64,000 nt of DNA from Rheum nobile (Eukaryota > Streptophyta > Magnoliopsida > Caryophyllales > Polygonaceae). Shown piece by piece: positions 11,168-23,641 of the stretch; the first letter of the stretch is position 1, and each line of letters begins with the position of its first letter. The notes under the pieces are model-generated. The model was not told the origin of the DNA, did no database searches, and saw nothing but the letters and a program-made list of their open reading frames with translations. Made by a program: the position numbers and the translations under genes. The stretch lies in NCBI GenBank assembly GCA_027886185.1, contig WOAB01000723.1:1116001-1180000 (forward strand), given 5' to 3'.

Positions 11168-14100
11168 CAACAAAGCGGCAGGTTCTCCTCAGACCCGGAA
11201 AGAGGAACAGGCAAAGGGTGCGAAGTGGGGTCACTACAACTCAGATGATGAAGCATCTCCTCTTTCAAAGGATATCTGTTTGATGAGCTCAAAAGATCAC
11301 AACATATCAGAAGATGGTGCTCATAAATCCAATGAGGAAGCAAGGAAAGGCTCTTGGCACCTTGACAGCGAGTGCTCAAGTCACATGACAGGGAACAGTG
11401 AGTGGTTCACCTCTCTTCAACCAGCCTCAGGGGCATCGATAACTTTTGGAAACAAAAGTAAGGGTGAGGTTTGTGGTAAACACATCACTGTGAATAACGT
11501 AAATCTAGTGAATAATCTCAAATTTGACCTGTTTAGTGTGGCTCAACTATGCCAAAACATAAAAAATAGAGTAGTCTTTACCACCGATGATTGTCATGTT
11601 GAGTGTCTAAGTACAGGGAAAATCTTACTCAAAGGAATCTGCGACAACAACGTTTACAAGGTCGACCCTGCTTTCATCCCTAACAAGGACCTTTGTCTGT
11701 CGTCTATTGCTGGGACAACAGACTTGTGGCACAAACGCTTTGGACATGCTAGCCTTCAACTCCTTTCCAAACTTCACAGACAAGAGCTGGTGAACGGTCT
11801 TCCTAAGGTTAAAGCTTTGAGAAATGATGTGTGTGATGCATGCATCAAAGGAAAACAAGGCAGATCCTCTTTCAAGTCAAAAAGGGATGTGAGTACTACT
11901 CGTCCTCTGGAATTAGTCCACGTGGATCTTTGTGGGCCAATGCGCACGAAGATCCGTGGGGGAAATGCATATGTCTTTATTATTATTGATGACTATTCCA
12001 GGTACACAAGGACTCTATTTATCTCATCAAAGGATGAAGTGTTCGCTGAGTTTGAGTCCTGGCTTAAGGCAGCCGAAAGGAGCACTGGACATTCCTTGGG
12101 GTCTATTCGCACTGATCATGGAACAGAATTCAAGAACTCTCAGTTCATATCCCTCTGTAGGAACAGAGGTATTAACCACAACTTCTCTGCTCCCAGGACC
12201 CCACAGCAAAACGGGGTTGTGGAAAGGAAGAACAGGACTCTGGAAGACATGACGCGTACCCTCCTCATCTCAAGTGGTCTTCCTAGGAGTTTCTGGGCCG
12301 AAGCTCTGAATGCTGCTTGTTATGTTCTGAATAAAGCAACCATTCGTCCTCTCCTGAACAAAACTGCCTATGAGCTTCTTAAGGGAAGGAAACCTAATGT
12401 GTCTCACTTGCGCACATTTGGTTGTAAGTGCTTCGTCCACAACAACGGGAAAGATTTTCTTGGGAAGTTCGATCCCAAGAGTGATGAATGAACTTTTGTA
12501 GGATACTCTCAGCAAAGCAAGGCTTACAAAGTATTCAACAAGAAAACCAGAAAGGTAGAGGAAAGCATTCATGTAGTGTTTGATGAATCAGTTATGGCTG
12601 GTAACAATGTACAGGAACAATCAGGCAGTGTTCCCTCCAATACTGAGCTATCCGAAGATGATTTCTTTCAGCTTGTAGAAAACAATGTCGGTGATGGGAC
12701 CTCTCAAGATCAAGAAACTCATAATGATCCTTCAACACCGAGAACTCCCAACTCCGCCAACTCAGATAGAAATGAAGAAAATGCTCACTCACCAGAAACA
12801 CCTCAGGGGGAACAGAGCCCAAGTCACGGCACAGCGGAGCCCTCTGGGGACAGCTCTACTACTGACAGAACTGGAGATGTCAGTCCTAATACTGATGAAA
12901 CTGTTGGTGAAAGCTCAAACGCTGGCAACACTAATTCAGAGGAGTTCGACATCAATAATCTCCAAGTTCCAAACTACCAGCAAAAGTGGGCTCATCCAGT
13001 CAAGTTAATCGTCATAGACTATAGAAAGGGAGCACCTCAAAGCACTCACTCTTCCCTACATAACTTTTGTGCCTTCAACGCTTTTCTCTCTTTACAAGAA
13101 CCTAAAACCGTAGGAGAAGCATTGAAGGATCCTGACTGGATAAACGCCATGCAAGAAGAACTTCATCAGTTCGAAAGGAACAAGGTTTGGCGGTTAGTTC
13201 CTCGTCCAAGGAACAGAACAGTGATAGGAACCAAATGGGTGTTCAGGAACAAGATGGATGATCAAGGTCAAGTCACAAGGAACAAAGCAAGGCTGGTGGT
13301 GAAAGGTTACAACCAGCAGGAAGGCATCGACTATGATGAGACCTTTGCTCTAGTTGCCAGGTTAGAAGCAATAAGACTCCTAATTGCCTATTCCTCTTTC
13401 CATGGATTCAAGCTGCAACAGATGGATGTCAAGACCGCCTTCTTGAATGGAGTTCTCAAGAAGGAAGTCTATGTGGAGCAAACTCCCGGCTTTGAGGATA
13501 CCACCCAACCCGACCATGTCTATATTCTAGACAAAGCTTTATACGGTCTCAAGCAAGCCCCGAGGGCCTGGTATGAAAGGCTCTCACAGTTCCTTCTGAC
13601 GCACGGATACGTTCGTGGAAAGGTCGACAAGACATTGTTCCTTCTGAAGGAAGGGAAGCATATTCTGGTGGTACAAGTCTACGTGGATGATATCATCTTT
13701 GGGTCTACAGATGATAAACTGGTTCAGAAATTCTCTAAGCTAATGGCCAGTGAATTCGAGATGAGCATGGTTGGAGAACTCAAGTTCTTCTTAGGTCTTC
13801 AAGTCTCTCAGGGGGATGAGGGAACCAAAGTGCATCAACAGAAGTATCTAAGGGAATGTGTCAAAAAGTTTGGAATGTCTGACGCAAAACCCTTCACCAC
13901 TCCCATCTCTCCAAACAACCCAATGGGAAAAGACGAACATGAACAGGGAATTGATCCATCTCTCTACCGAGGAATCATAGGTTCGCTTCTCTATCTCACT
14001 ACTAGTAGACCTGATATTATGTACAGTGTATGTCTTTGTGCTCGTTTTTAGGCCGATCCCAAAAAAACACATCTCAAAGCAGTGAAGAGGATTCTGAGAT

Positions 14101-14624
14101 ACTTGAAGGGAACAGATGATCTATGTCTGTGGTATCCAAGGGGAGGAAGCCTCGATCTAGTCGGATACACAGATGCTGACTTCGCAGGGAACAAAGTGAA
14201 TAGAAAATCAACATCAGGAATGGCTCAGTTCCTTGGGCCGTGTTTAGTTTCCTGGGGATCAAAGAAGCAGAACTCCGTTGCTCTATCCACTGTAGAAGCT
14301 GAATACATAGCCGCCGCTGCTTGTTGCACACAACTCCTATGGCTTAAACAACAACTCAGCGACTACGGTATTCTTCTTAACTCTATTCCTATTCTCTGTG
14401 ACAATACCAGTGCCATAAATATCTCCAAGAATCCGGTGCAACACTCACGTACCAAGCACATCGAGATAAGACACCACTTCTTGCGTGACTGTGTGGAGAA
14501 AGGGTTGGTGACAATGGACTTCTGTGGAACTAAGGATCAAATTGCCGACATCTTCACCAAAGCTCTAAACAGGGAACCCTTCGAACAGTTTCGTATGGAA
14601 CTAGGTATGATTTCTCTAAACTAA
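11118..14624 (+). pseudogene. copia-2 pol (protease remnant, integrase, RT, RNase H) with two in-frame stops
   Basis: A single reading frame covers 11118-14624, broken only by TGA at 12489-12491 and TAG at 14049-14051. In order it shows a protease remnant WHLDSECSSHMTGN, in which the catalytic DSG has become DSE. Then come GAG-pre-integrase (LWHKRFGHAS), the integrase core (VHVDLCGPM, RTDHGTEFKNSQF, PQQNGVVERKN), an acidic Ser/Thr-rich linker (about 12600-12960), RT (YVDDIIFGS) and RNase H ending FEQFRMELGMISLN. Compared with copia-m, the coiled-coil and second zinc knuckle between gag and protease are missing. Apart from the two nonsense codons the RT and RNase H are well preserved, consistent with recent insertion. 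Confidence 0.92.
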
Positions 14625-15995
14625 ATGCCTATTTGTTGTGTTCCCTCGATGATTAGCTAAATTACATGGTAAAGTGTGGAAGGTTAATCATCATGTCTTG
14701 ATATGCATTCATTCTCTTGATCATTTATTGAACACCTTGCTTAGACTCATGCTAATACTTCACTAATGTGCAAAATTGCATTCATGATTCTCTATGATAT
14801 CTTGTTAATACATGATTCAGCCTTCTTTCGGCCTAAAAGAGTCAACTTGATGCATTGATCCCTCATTATAAGCCCAAATAATTGTTGACTCTACAGCCTA
14901 CCCTAGCCATCATGCTTGATGCTTCCTATGAGCCCCTCTAATCATCCACATCTGGGAGCCTCTCATTCATGATTAAACATTATTAAAAATTCTCGCATAT
15001 GCTCTTGTGTGATGTTCTTTGTACCCTCTCTGGTAACATTACCCCCGCATCACACTCTTCTACTTTTTCGGAAAGTCGAGAATACGAAATGTCGCCTCTG
15101 TGGTCTGTGGCTGGGATTTGACAGATATGATGTGTGATGTCGGCTTGCAACTGCTTGAGAAGTGTTCATAAAAGATGTTGTGGTAGCTGCGTGATGGATG
15201 TTGTGCTTGAGATTTTGTGGGCTTTGATGGATTTGGACAGAATCTTTTACAAGATTTATTTCTGGAAAATATCCTCTTGGGTGTGATCTTTGGTCAAAGA
15301 AGGAAAGCCGAAGATTGTGTTGTTCAAAAAAAAAAAAAAATTGGAACATCACAAGGTACACAAAGAGAGGACTAATGCATCTGAGGAAGAGCAGACTCTC
15401 AGGAGGAACAAAAGATGAACTTATCTGCGAAGGGCCGTGAGGAATTTGTCTCACGCAACATCTCAGTTGGGAGAACAACAAAGGCATCTTGCGAAGTAAG
15501 TGCATGCTTAAATTGTTATTCATATTTCGGCTCCCTATGCTGGCTCCAGTGGCGCATAATTCGTCTTTTTCCACTAACCAACCCCTCTTTTGTTCCCTAG
15601 CACATATATCCCTTACTCTTCGAACTTCTTTGATCCTGCTTCATGTGCTTGCATTGACTGGCATGTTGATCATGTATGTTATACTTGCTTACATTGTTGT
15701 TGTATCTCCGTGCAGTCTATGTTTGTGCGTTTCAATCTAATGCAAAAGGGAATGCTGCTTATCTAGCTGTTGTCTTTTTCTCTCTATCTCTTTACTTATG
15801 TTTTTGATGATGTCAAAAGGGGGAAATGACAGGTAGCTTTGGTTGAGGGGGAACAGAACATGGTTTCATATGTTGCTAAACTAAGGGGGAACTAATATTG
15901 CCTAAGTGGGAAACCTTTCTCTCCATAACTATCTTTATATCATATGTATATGCTTTATTGTCAAGGATGTTTGTCACCATCAAAAAGGGGGAATT
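14625..15995 (+). other. copia-2 region between pol and 3' LTR, env-like ORF deleted
   Basis: Where copia-1 has a ~1.5-kb env-like ORF, copia-2 has a poly-A run (15327-15340) followed by a short trace of the ORF's C-terminal region near 15415-15510. That trace is alignable with the copia-m remnant at 29337-29420. Purine-rich tracts and the polypurine tract (AAAAAGGGGGAA, about 15983-15994) precede the LTR. Confidence 0.75.
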
Positions 15996-16911
15996 TGTTG
16001 AATTCCTTAGGTTTTGATGGTAACAAACATTCAACTAATTTGGGTACTAAGTGCTCCAGGAACAAAGACAGTTGTCTCAGGGAACCATTACAGCGAAGGA
16101 TCGCAGAGGGAACAAAGCTCTGTTCATGTTCTTTGTTACCCCCCAAGGAACTGAAGTGACGAACGAGATCGAAGCTGCGAATGGAAAGAAGAAATCCAGC
16201 GTGCTGAATTATGGAAACAAAATCATGAAATGCCGCGGTAAAGGATTGAAGTCTTCGGCTCCAAGGATCAAGCCGGATCGAGAAGATATGGACAGAAAAG
16301 AAGCCCGATTCCTTATCTTAGGGAATCTTTCCTTAGATAAGTGAATTGGAGAGAGAAGAATCATATCTCATCCGATTATATTAATTTCGGGAATTCCTTC
16401 CTTGATTAAAATAGACAGTTGGGATACTATTCCTCCAGCAAACCCTATCTTCCTATAACCTTATTTGGAAAGATCTTATCGTGTTACGATTAGGGTTTTG
16501 TCGTGTTGTATTTAATAGAAGTATGGATTCATTTCTATGTAACCACGACGACGGAAAACAGAGAGAACGAAAAGGAGAAAGAAAAGAAGTGAGGTGTGTG
16601 TAAGTCCTCAAGGGTTGAGTTCGATTCATCGTTGTAGAAGTGTCTTCGAGTCTAGCTGGTTGTTTAGAGGTCGAAGTCCAGGATACAAGTGTAATCGAGC
16701 AAGAAATCAATAAGACAAGTACATGCTTCAAAATCCTCTCAAGCGGAAGCTTGAAGGTAGTGGTTTTTCCTTGAGAAGCTAGTTTTGCTTATCAGGGTTT
16801 CCACTATACATCGTGAGTTCGTTCGTTATCTTTCTTGCTGTTTTTAATCCGCTGCATCTTCTGTGGAAACAAAGCTTTTGTTCCCTCAAACGTAACTCTA
16901 ACGATCTAACA
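15996..16911 (+). repeat. copia-2 3' LTR (916 bp)
   Basis: It starts TGTTGAATTCC and ends GATCTAACA, followed by the TSD GAAGG. It is about 98% identical to the 5' LTR by eye. Confidence 0.95.
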
Positions 16912-16916
16912 GAAGG

Positions 16917-17769
16917 TCTTGCACATCCGGTGTCTCCCGAGAGAAATAACGGGAATTACAACCGGGCATTGAAGACAATCAATTCGATGCACCCGGATAG
17001 CTACGATGGGACCGGGGAACCAGTCAAGGTCGCCTATTGGTTTTCCCATATGGAGCGACTATTTCGGAATGTGGGTTACACCGAGGATGAGCAGGTGCAC
17101 ATGGCTTCGTTACATTTGAAAGACGGAGCAAGTGAGTGGTGGGAAGGAACTGGTTTAGACGACCACCCAAATCTGAGTTGGGCAATGTTTAAGGCCAAGC
17201 TCATTGATCGGTTCTTCTCTCGTGCTATGAGGGAAGAGAAGTTGAAGGAGTTCCTCTACCCTGAGACTGAGGGACTGAAAGTGCCCGAGCTGGCGGCATT
17301 GTTTAATCTCTTATTGCATTACGCTGGTTCTAAAGTGCATACTAAACAGCAAAAGATCTGGTACTTTCATGGATGGATGAATCCAGAAATCAAACCTCTG
17401 ATGGTGCATCACGGTTGCTCTACTTTAGAGCAATATATTGATGTGGCCTACAGAATAGAGGTCACACTAGAGGAGTCCGCCCGAAAGTGGGAGGATTAGA
17501 ATAAGGCCAAGGATGGACAACAAAACAGGCAGGCTAATACCTTCAAGCGGCTGGCATCGCCTACCAAGTTTGAGAAGTATGGCCGTGCTAAGACCGAGAC
17601 GACTCAGTCTGACTCCGCCAGAGGCTCAGGTTGGAGTAGCGGAGTGATTCAATGCCACAATTGTGGTGAAGTTGGGCATAAAAGTTTTAATTGTCAAAAG
17701 GAGAAGCGGGTATGTTACAATTGTGGGAAGGAAGGCCACATGAAAACATATTGTAGGCAGAAGGTTTAA
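16917..17769 (+). pseudogene. TRGAG-1 gag, capsid and nucleocapsid part
   Basis: This is the gag continuation after copia-2. The retrotransposon-gag domain is recognisable by MHPDSYDGTGEPVKVAYWF, ASEWWEGTGL and KIWYFHGWMNPEIKPLM, and is collinear with TRGAG-2 gag. An amber codon at 17497-17499 separates it from the nucleocapsid part. The nucleocapsid has two CCHC knuckles (CHNCGEVGHKSFNC and CYNCGKEGHMKTYC) and ends at TAA 17767-17769. It is broken as a gene by the N-terminal stop, the copia insertion and the amber. Confidence 0.88.
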
Positions 17770-19504
17770 GGACCAACGCAATCATATCAGGCCTAAAATG
17801 TTGGCAATGGGCAGAACCCAAAGACAGAGGTGTCTGCTCTGGAGCAATATATTGCTCATAATAAAGGCAAGGCGCCTATGGAGTCTTCGGTCAGGGGAAA
17901 CGACTCTTTGTGATTCGTCACTCCGATGAGAATGAGACCATGAACGAGTAGTTGTATTTTTGTTGAGCCTTTTTAATAATAAGGAGCGATGACTTGTGAC
18001 GATAGTCTTCATAGTTTAGTAATCTGTCTGTTCGACTTTCTTTCAGTTGTTTTAATGTAATGTTTCGAATAATAAAGAAGTGTTTCCTTGTTCCGGAAAT
18101 TACTAAATTCATTATTATTGCAAGTTGTTCGTGCATACAAGAATCCTTGAGAGTCAAAAGTAGTACATGTCATGTGTTGATAAAGACTGTCTGGACTCAT
18201 AAAGGATAGTGTGGGTTGGGACATGTGTGATTGTTCTCTACCTTGTTAGTGCTAGTTTCGAGGTCGAAACTACTCGTAAGAACCCCTCTATCTTCTTGAA
18301 ATAATCTCAAGTTGGGCATTGACATTATATGTTCCCTTTGCTCGAAGTCATGAGCCTTATCTCGAGAGGATAATGCTCTAAGGATTCCTTGCTAGGAGGA
18401 TTTGGTGTGTGTAGTAATGCTCTGTGGAGTTTGAGGCTATTCCTCATATGTATACTCTGAGCATTTGATGGGGTGAGTTGTATAAATTATATATTTAAGT
18501 GAATAAATGTATAAGAGAGATATTTCATAAGGAGTCGTTCTCTCTAAGATGATCGTACTCTAATACGATCTTGAGTAAACTTTAGAACCCAAGAGTTATG
18601 TTTATGAGGTTTATAAATAAGTGTGTCCATTATGGGACCAGTGTTAAAAGCTTTTTGGAAAATCTAAGTGTGCGAAATCATAAAGTATTATTTTGGAAGA
18701 CCTGATTAAGGTTTCGTTATGAGGTATTCTTAAGGAAATGATATAATGAGATGATGATATGAGAAGTGTTAGGATGATCTTATGAGACGTGTCGGGTGAA
18801 CAAAGTGGTTGATTATGGTCATATAAAACGAATTATTAAGTTCATGTTTGGGCAAAAACATGAATAAGCTGTTGTGTGGTTAATTGTAAAAAGATTAAGG
18901 AATCTTAAAGGGTCTTATATTAGAGCCTAAGTAATGGAAAAATTGTGGGTTAAGAAGATGGCATAAGGGCCAAATTTAATTAAGGTAAATGATGAGATAG
19001 ATGAGGTGCATATTTAAAGAATAAGCCGATATGACAATTGGAAGTACTAAGTTTGGGGTATAAGTGAGTTTTATGTATGTACTTTGAGGATCTGATCATC
19101 GAAAGGAAGTTGGTAGAAAAATGTTGTATTCTTCTGCTTAAGGACATCAAGATCTTTATGATGAATAGGGCATAATAGCGAGATTATATTGGAGACTATA
19201 ATGGATACTCTGATTAAGGTAATCATAATCGTGTGGATGATCATATCGATTCTAACGAGGGTAATGAACGAAGGCAGTATGTAGTAGGTGGAATCATGAT
19301 CGAATAAATAGTTCGACTTTGGTGATATAGGTTACGAAGACCAAATTTATTTAAGGATATCAACTTAAGGAAGATAAGGTATGAACTTTTAGAGTGGTTT
19401 ATAAAGAGAAAAGTTGAAAGAGAAATGTGTGTTCTCATGCTTAAGGTATAGCAAGTCTATAGCGATGATTTTGGAGACTATTATCCTAAGATAATTATGA
19501 CCTT
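17770..19504 (+). other. TRGAG-1 long untranslated region downstream of gag
   Basis: No pol domains are seen. The first ~500 bp align with the post-gag region of TRGAG-2 (42117-42940), including the AGTTTCGRGGTCGAAAC segment at 18250-18270 that in TRGAG-2 lies just before the polypurine tract. The remaining ~1.2 kb (to 19504) has no match elsewhere in the window and replaces the polypurine tract and the first ~1.8 kb of the 3' LTR. Confidence 0.65.
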
Positions 19505-20016
19505 GGTTACGATTACTTGAACCATTCTGTCTGTACCCTTGCATAGTCTTTCATTATACTAACCAACCGGGTTTTATTCCTTGCATGGTTGGCTGGTGTC
19601 ATCCGTCCTATACGGAACATCAGTGGTTGGTCCCCAAAGACTTGAAGTAACCAATCGAAGAAGAGGCTTGCAGTTGAAGATTTAAGTGACAATGTTTTAA
19701 GGTTGTTAAGTATTACTTTAATATGCATTCCTATAACCAAGTCATGTAATAGGACTTATTACGAAAGCCTTCCGCTGCAATTTAAAAGTCTTCCGCTGTA
19801 ACTTCACTATGTTGTAAAGTCATCATTCTCATTTAATGAGAGATCTTTTAATAAAAGGTTGAGTTTCATTTAAAATATTTTCCGTTGATTAATCTTTTGT
19901 TATTTAATATACTTATTTAAGCTTAATTGTTCCGATTAAAGCCTATGGTGACTTTGGACAGTAACGTCTGAGGTCACTGGCGTGTGACACTACCGACATA
20001 AGTCGGGGGTGTTACA
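19505..20016 (+). repeat. TRGAG-1 3' LTR, 5'-truncated (last ~512 bp)
   Basis: It matches 8407-8908 of the 5' LTR from GGTTAC...ACTTGAACCATTCTG to GGGTGTTACA. The TSD TATAT follows at 20017-20021. The upstream ~1.8 kb of this LTR is missing. Confidence 0.85.
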
Positions 20017-20510
20017 TATATTCGGTTGAGATATTATCTTATTAGGTCAAAATAATATCTTCTTGTTACTGAAAATAAGTGAGAGAGATTTTATTTGTTA
20101 TTGGGGTTTTCGGAATGTACAAATAGAAGTGAGCGATTCATTTCTTAAGTATGAACTCATAGCATTTGATTAAGAGAAAAAGAAAAGTGAAGCGTCTATA
20201 AGTCTTAGAAGAGTGAGCTCGTGTTCATCATTGTAGAAGAAATTCAAAACTAGGTGGGAAGTCTAGGGTTTGAAGTCCATGCTACAAGTGTAACCCATCA
20301 AGAAATCAATAAGACAAGTAGATTCTTCAAAATCCTATCAAGCGAGAAGCTTGAAAATAGTGGTTTTTCTCTGGTTATTTTTTTGACTGATTGAGATTTT
20401 CACTATACATCGTGAGTTCTAAATATATTCTTTCTTGCACTAATATTCTGTTGCATCTTTTGTGAAAAGAAAGCATTTGTTCCCTCAGACGTTACACTAA
20501 CGATCCAACA
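20017..20510 (+). repeat. copia-1 3' LTR, right part
   Basis: It resumes with TATATTCGGTTGAG after TRGAG-1 and ends GATCCAACA. It corresponds to about 10372-10913 of the copia-2 LTR and is clearly more diverged from it. Confidence 0.87.
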
Positions 20511-20849
20511 GGATGTCATACTTTTTTTGTAATTTTAAATTATTAATATAAATTTTGATCCATGAAACGGAAGAAAAAATCAAACTAAAATCACCTCCCT
20601 TGATAAATTATTAGATCCACCACTGTCGAAGCCTACCAAAGTTTAGGACTGGCACTGGGCATGGATGAATGAATCTATTGGGTACGAAATCATTGAAAAT
20701 GAAAGTTGTATATTACATTCATCTTACAGCATTTTTGGCATTCAGCCGCTCAATCTTTTATATGCTTTTATGTAGGAAAATGATGTAGATTTTGGACCTT
20801 TAAGTGATCATCTGAAGCATGATTACTCATCTGGTTTCCTCTAAATGTA
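20511..20849. other. Host spacer between copia-1 and the inverted-repeat element
   Basis: AT-rich non-coding sequence with no ORF or repeat that I can assign. The last 8 bases (TAAATGTA, 20842-20849) form the left TSD of the element that follows. Confidence 0.6.
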
Positions 20850-21380
20850 GGTAGTGGCTATATGCACGCGATTTTCTATCTAAATGGACGCGAAGCTGTG
20901 CGCGTAACTTAGCAGTATAACTTGGTGTGCATAAGCTACGCGCACAGGGGTATAATGACCATTTTTGAAAAGTGAGGGTAAAAGTCATGCGCATAGCTTA
21001 CGCGCACGGCTAATGGGCCGGCCCATCAACCCGTAAGCATAGCTTACGTGCACCATACTAAAAAAAATATAAAAATTTGCACTTTTTTTCCATAATCATG
21101 TAGAGAATTTCAATACGAGTCCGTACATATAAAATTCGTCCAAAAAGGACATCGTCTGCCCTCCAAAAGCCCAAAAAACAAAGCCTTTCTACCCATTTTT
21201 TTTTTACAATTCGGTGTCCGGCATATAGCGCATTGTAATGATTTTTTTTTTTTTTGCATTTTTATACTATAATTTTGTATAAAATTTTAATACGAGTCCG
21301 TATATATAAAATTCATCCAAAACGGATATTGTTTTCCCCTCCAAAAAGCCAAAAAACGAGAATAAAAACTTTAGAAACTA
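20850..21380 (+). repeat. Left terminal inverted repeat of the inverted-repeat element
   Basis: It contains several GCGCGTAA / ACGCGCAC motifs in its outer 200 bp. The inner part has two direct copies of the ACGAGTCCGTA block (about 21115 and 21292). It joins the satellite at about 21380. Confidence 0.82.
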
Positions 21381-21822
21381 TAGTATATAAGTAATATATT
21401 TTGTCATACTTAACTATAATACATATAGTATAGTATATAAGTTACATATTATGGTTACGTATTATTAACTTATTACTTATAAAGTATAGCTATGTATTAT
21501 AGTTAAGTATTACGAACTTATTACTTATATACTATAGTTACACATTATGATTAAGTATTATGAACTTATTACTTATATACTATTGTTATGTATTATAGTT
21601 AAGTATTATGAACTTATTACTTATGTACTATAGTTACATATTATAGTTAAATATTATGAATATTACTTATATACTATAGTTATGTATTATAGTTAAGTAT
21701 TATGAACTTATTACTTATATACTATAGTTACACATTATGGTTGAGTATTATGAACTTATTACTTATATAGTATAGTTATGTATTACAGTTAAGTATTATG
21801 AACTTATTACTTATATACTATA
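21381..21822. repeat. 48-bp AT-rich tandem satellite, left part
   Basis: Units are about 48 bp, built around TATTATGAACTTATTACTTA and TATACTATAGTT. Two alternating versions (TATGTATTATAG and TACACATTATGG) suggest a ~96-bp higher-order unit. The last five bases (CTATA, 21818-21822) are the copia-m TSD. The array continues at 49111. Confidence 0.88.
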
Positions 21823-22207
21823 TGTTGGATCGTTAGAGTTACATCTGAGGGAACAAAAGTTGTGTTCACACAGAAGGTGCAGCGGAATAATATAGCAAGA
21901 AAGATAAGTGACGAACTTACGATGTATAGTGGAAACCCCAATCACTCAAATAATTAATCAAGGAAAAACCACTACCTTCAAGCTTCTTGCTTGAGAGGAT
22001 TTTAAAGCGTCTACTTGTCTTATTGATTTCTTGTTCGATTACACTTGTAGCCTGGACTCCAAACCCTAGATTTGCCACCTAGATTTGAAACTCTCTTCTA
22101 CAACGGTGAATACGAATTTCAACCCTCAAAGACTCACAAACCATTCACTCTCCTTTTCTTCTCAATTTAATACTCCAAGTTCCTTCATATAAATGAATCC
22201 CACACTC
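21823..22207 (-). repeat. copia-m 3' LTR, distal part
   Basis: It reads TGTTGGATCGTTAGAG on the plus strand, the reverse complement of the copia LTR end. It is interrupted at CACTC (22203-22207) by the rearranged Athila-like element and continues at 28307. Confidence 0.9.
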
Positions 22208-23638
22208 TGATAAGCACTACTTTGTAGGACTTAAGTAAGAGTCATTAGAGGTTTTATTGGTGTCATTCGGGTAGATTTAGACACATTCATGTGCATGGCG
22301 TGTGGGGGCAAAGTTTGGTAATTAATTAAAAGCCACGTGATTGCCGGGATCGAATTGGATGAAATTAGGCCCAAGTAAATAAAGGCCCACGTACAAGCTG
22401 AAAGCGGGCATGTGTTTCCTGAAGATGGGCCGAGAAGAAGCATGCTGGAAGAGGCCCAATTGAAGGCGTGGCCCACGTGAAATGCCACGTAAAGGAAAGC
22501 GAATTTGCTTTCGCGTGAATTGAAGCTGAAGATTGGAGGGTGATGTCATCCATGACATCGGCCGGGCATGGGCTGAATTGGAATTGGGCCGAGATGGAGT
22601 GGGCCATCACGTGATGCTTCGCTGGTGCTTTGTTAAAGCCGTGATGTCTGCCGAAATTGATGTGTTGTGCCATCACGTGATGCGAGCAGCTGGAGAACGA
22701 GAGGCTTTGCCGAAGACGGGATTAATTCCCAATTTCCTTTAATTATTTTTATTATTATTTTATTACTTTCGTTTTAGGTTAATTCCAGAATTTATTTCCT
22801 TTAGTATATGAGGGTAGAGAAAATGCTTGTTTGAGGAGGCTGGATCATCTCTTGGAACCCTAATTCTCTTTTCTACGTTATGAAGAACTAAGCCTCCCTG
22901 GCTTAGTCAGACGCTGAAGCTTTCGTTTGGATTAAGTTGTGAGATTCTTGTTCTTAATCTATTGCATGATTTTTATCTTTCTCTTGCATAAGTTGTTTAT
23001 GATTGATATTGATAATCTCTATTTGGACGCATCTAGGGTTTGTTGTTATTGATTGATTGCTAGATCTAGATTGTTACTGGTTGAGCATATCTATTTCAGA
23101 GTAGCAACTGCATCGTGCTAGTAACTGGTTGTGCTAGTCTTATGCAGAAGAGAATTGATTTAAATTCTAGGATAAAGGCTGGTTGTTTTATGCTAGAATT
23201 GTATCCAACTATATTCATATCCGTAAGGCTGTTGTTAAACTGAATCTTGATAGTTTCAGGGTTGTTTAATTAGTTAGTGCTAATAGTATCTGGTTGTGCT
23301 ATTAGTTATATCTGAAAAGGAATTGGAATTACCATTGCATGAGATTTTGAATGAGTATCTATGATCAACTTGTCATACGAATAGTGGATGTTGTTTGACT
23401 AAGTGTTTTTCCCTATTACTGAATTCATTCATCTTTAGTTTATTCTTGCCTTTGCATGCTTAGATTAATTAAACAAACAAAAAAAACCCTTTGGTTACTT
23501 TAGTTTGACATACGAATTGCATAATTAGATAGAATTCGCCTCCCTGTGGATTCGACCTTTACTTACCTAGGACTACGGTTTAAGGTTTGTTTGGATATTT
23601 TGCATAGCAGTTTTTCACACGACAAAAACCTGTTATCA
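22208..23638 (+). repeat. Athila-1 LTR, plus-orientation copy (1431 bp)
   Basis: It runs from TGATAAGCACTACTTTG to CCTGTTATCA. It is the same length as the inverted copy at 23725-25155 and nearly identical to it. The LTR has several G-box/ACGT cores, including two ATCACGTGAT palindromes (22606-22615, 22672-22681). It is followed by AAT and the tRNA-Asp-matching primer site. Confidence 0.92.
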
Positions 23639-23641
23639 AAT

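Larger units (their letters stand above)
9998..16911 (+). mobile_element. copia-2: complete-ended SIRE-like copia element with internal deletions
   Basis: Both LTRs are 916 bp (9998-10913 and 15996-16911). The TSD GAAGG lies at 9993-9997 and 16912-16916. The primer site is at 10916 and the polypurine tract ends just before 15996. By eye the two LTRs differ at about 20 substitutions with no indels, roughly 2%. That would put insertion near 0.8 million years ago under a commonly used plant LTR rate (inference). The gag N-terminal domain is missing, pol has two nonsense codons, and the env-like ORF is reduced to a trace. Confidence 0.95.
6615..20016 (+). mobile_element. TRGAG-1: gag-only Ty3/gypsy-type LTR element (non-autonomous)
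   Basis: Long LTRs begin TGTAATAACCCC and end GTGTTACA, a Met-tRNA-type primer site follows, and gag is the only coding region. There is no protease, RT, RNase H or integrase between gag and the 3' LTR. The 5-bp TSD TATAT flanks it (6610-6614, 20017-20021). Copia-2 is inserted inside its gag. The 3' LTR retains only its last ~510 bp. This structure matches the plant class described as TR-GAG (terminal repeat with GAG domain). Confidence 0.88.
1..20510 (+). mobile_element. copia-1: SIRE/Maximus-like Ty1/copia element, left end outside the window, carrying nested insertions
   Basis: The order is integrase, reverse transcriptase, RNase H, an env-like ORF, a polypurine tract and a 3' LTR, all on the plus strand. 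An extra ORF between RNase H and the 3' LTR is typical of the SIRE/Maximus lineage, and the LTR and pol closely resemble those of copia-2 (9998-16911). The element is interrupted by a Mutator-like insertion at 1514-2134 and by TRGAG-1 at 6615-20016. The 3' LTR ends at 20510 with CCAACA. The 5' LTR and gag lie left of the window, so the TSD (candidate GGATG at 20511-20515) cannot be confirmed. Confidence 0.9.

Noticed and set aside
22231..22742. Overlapping ORFs in the Athila-1 LTR on both strands (and their copies at 24621-25132)
   Set aside because: They lie entirely within the LTR, occur on both strands and recur only because the LTR is duplicated.
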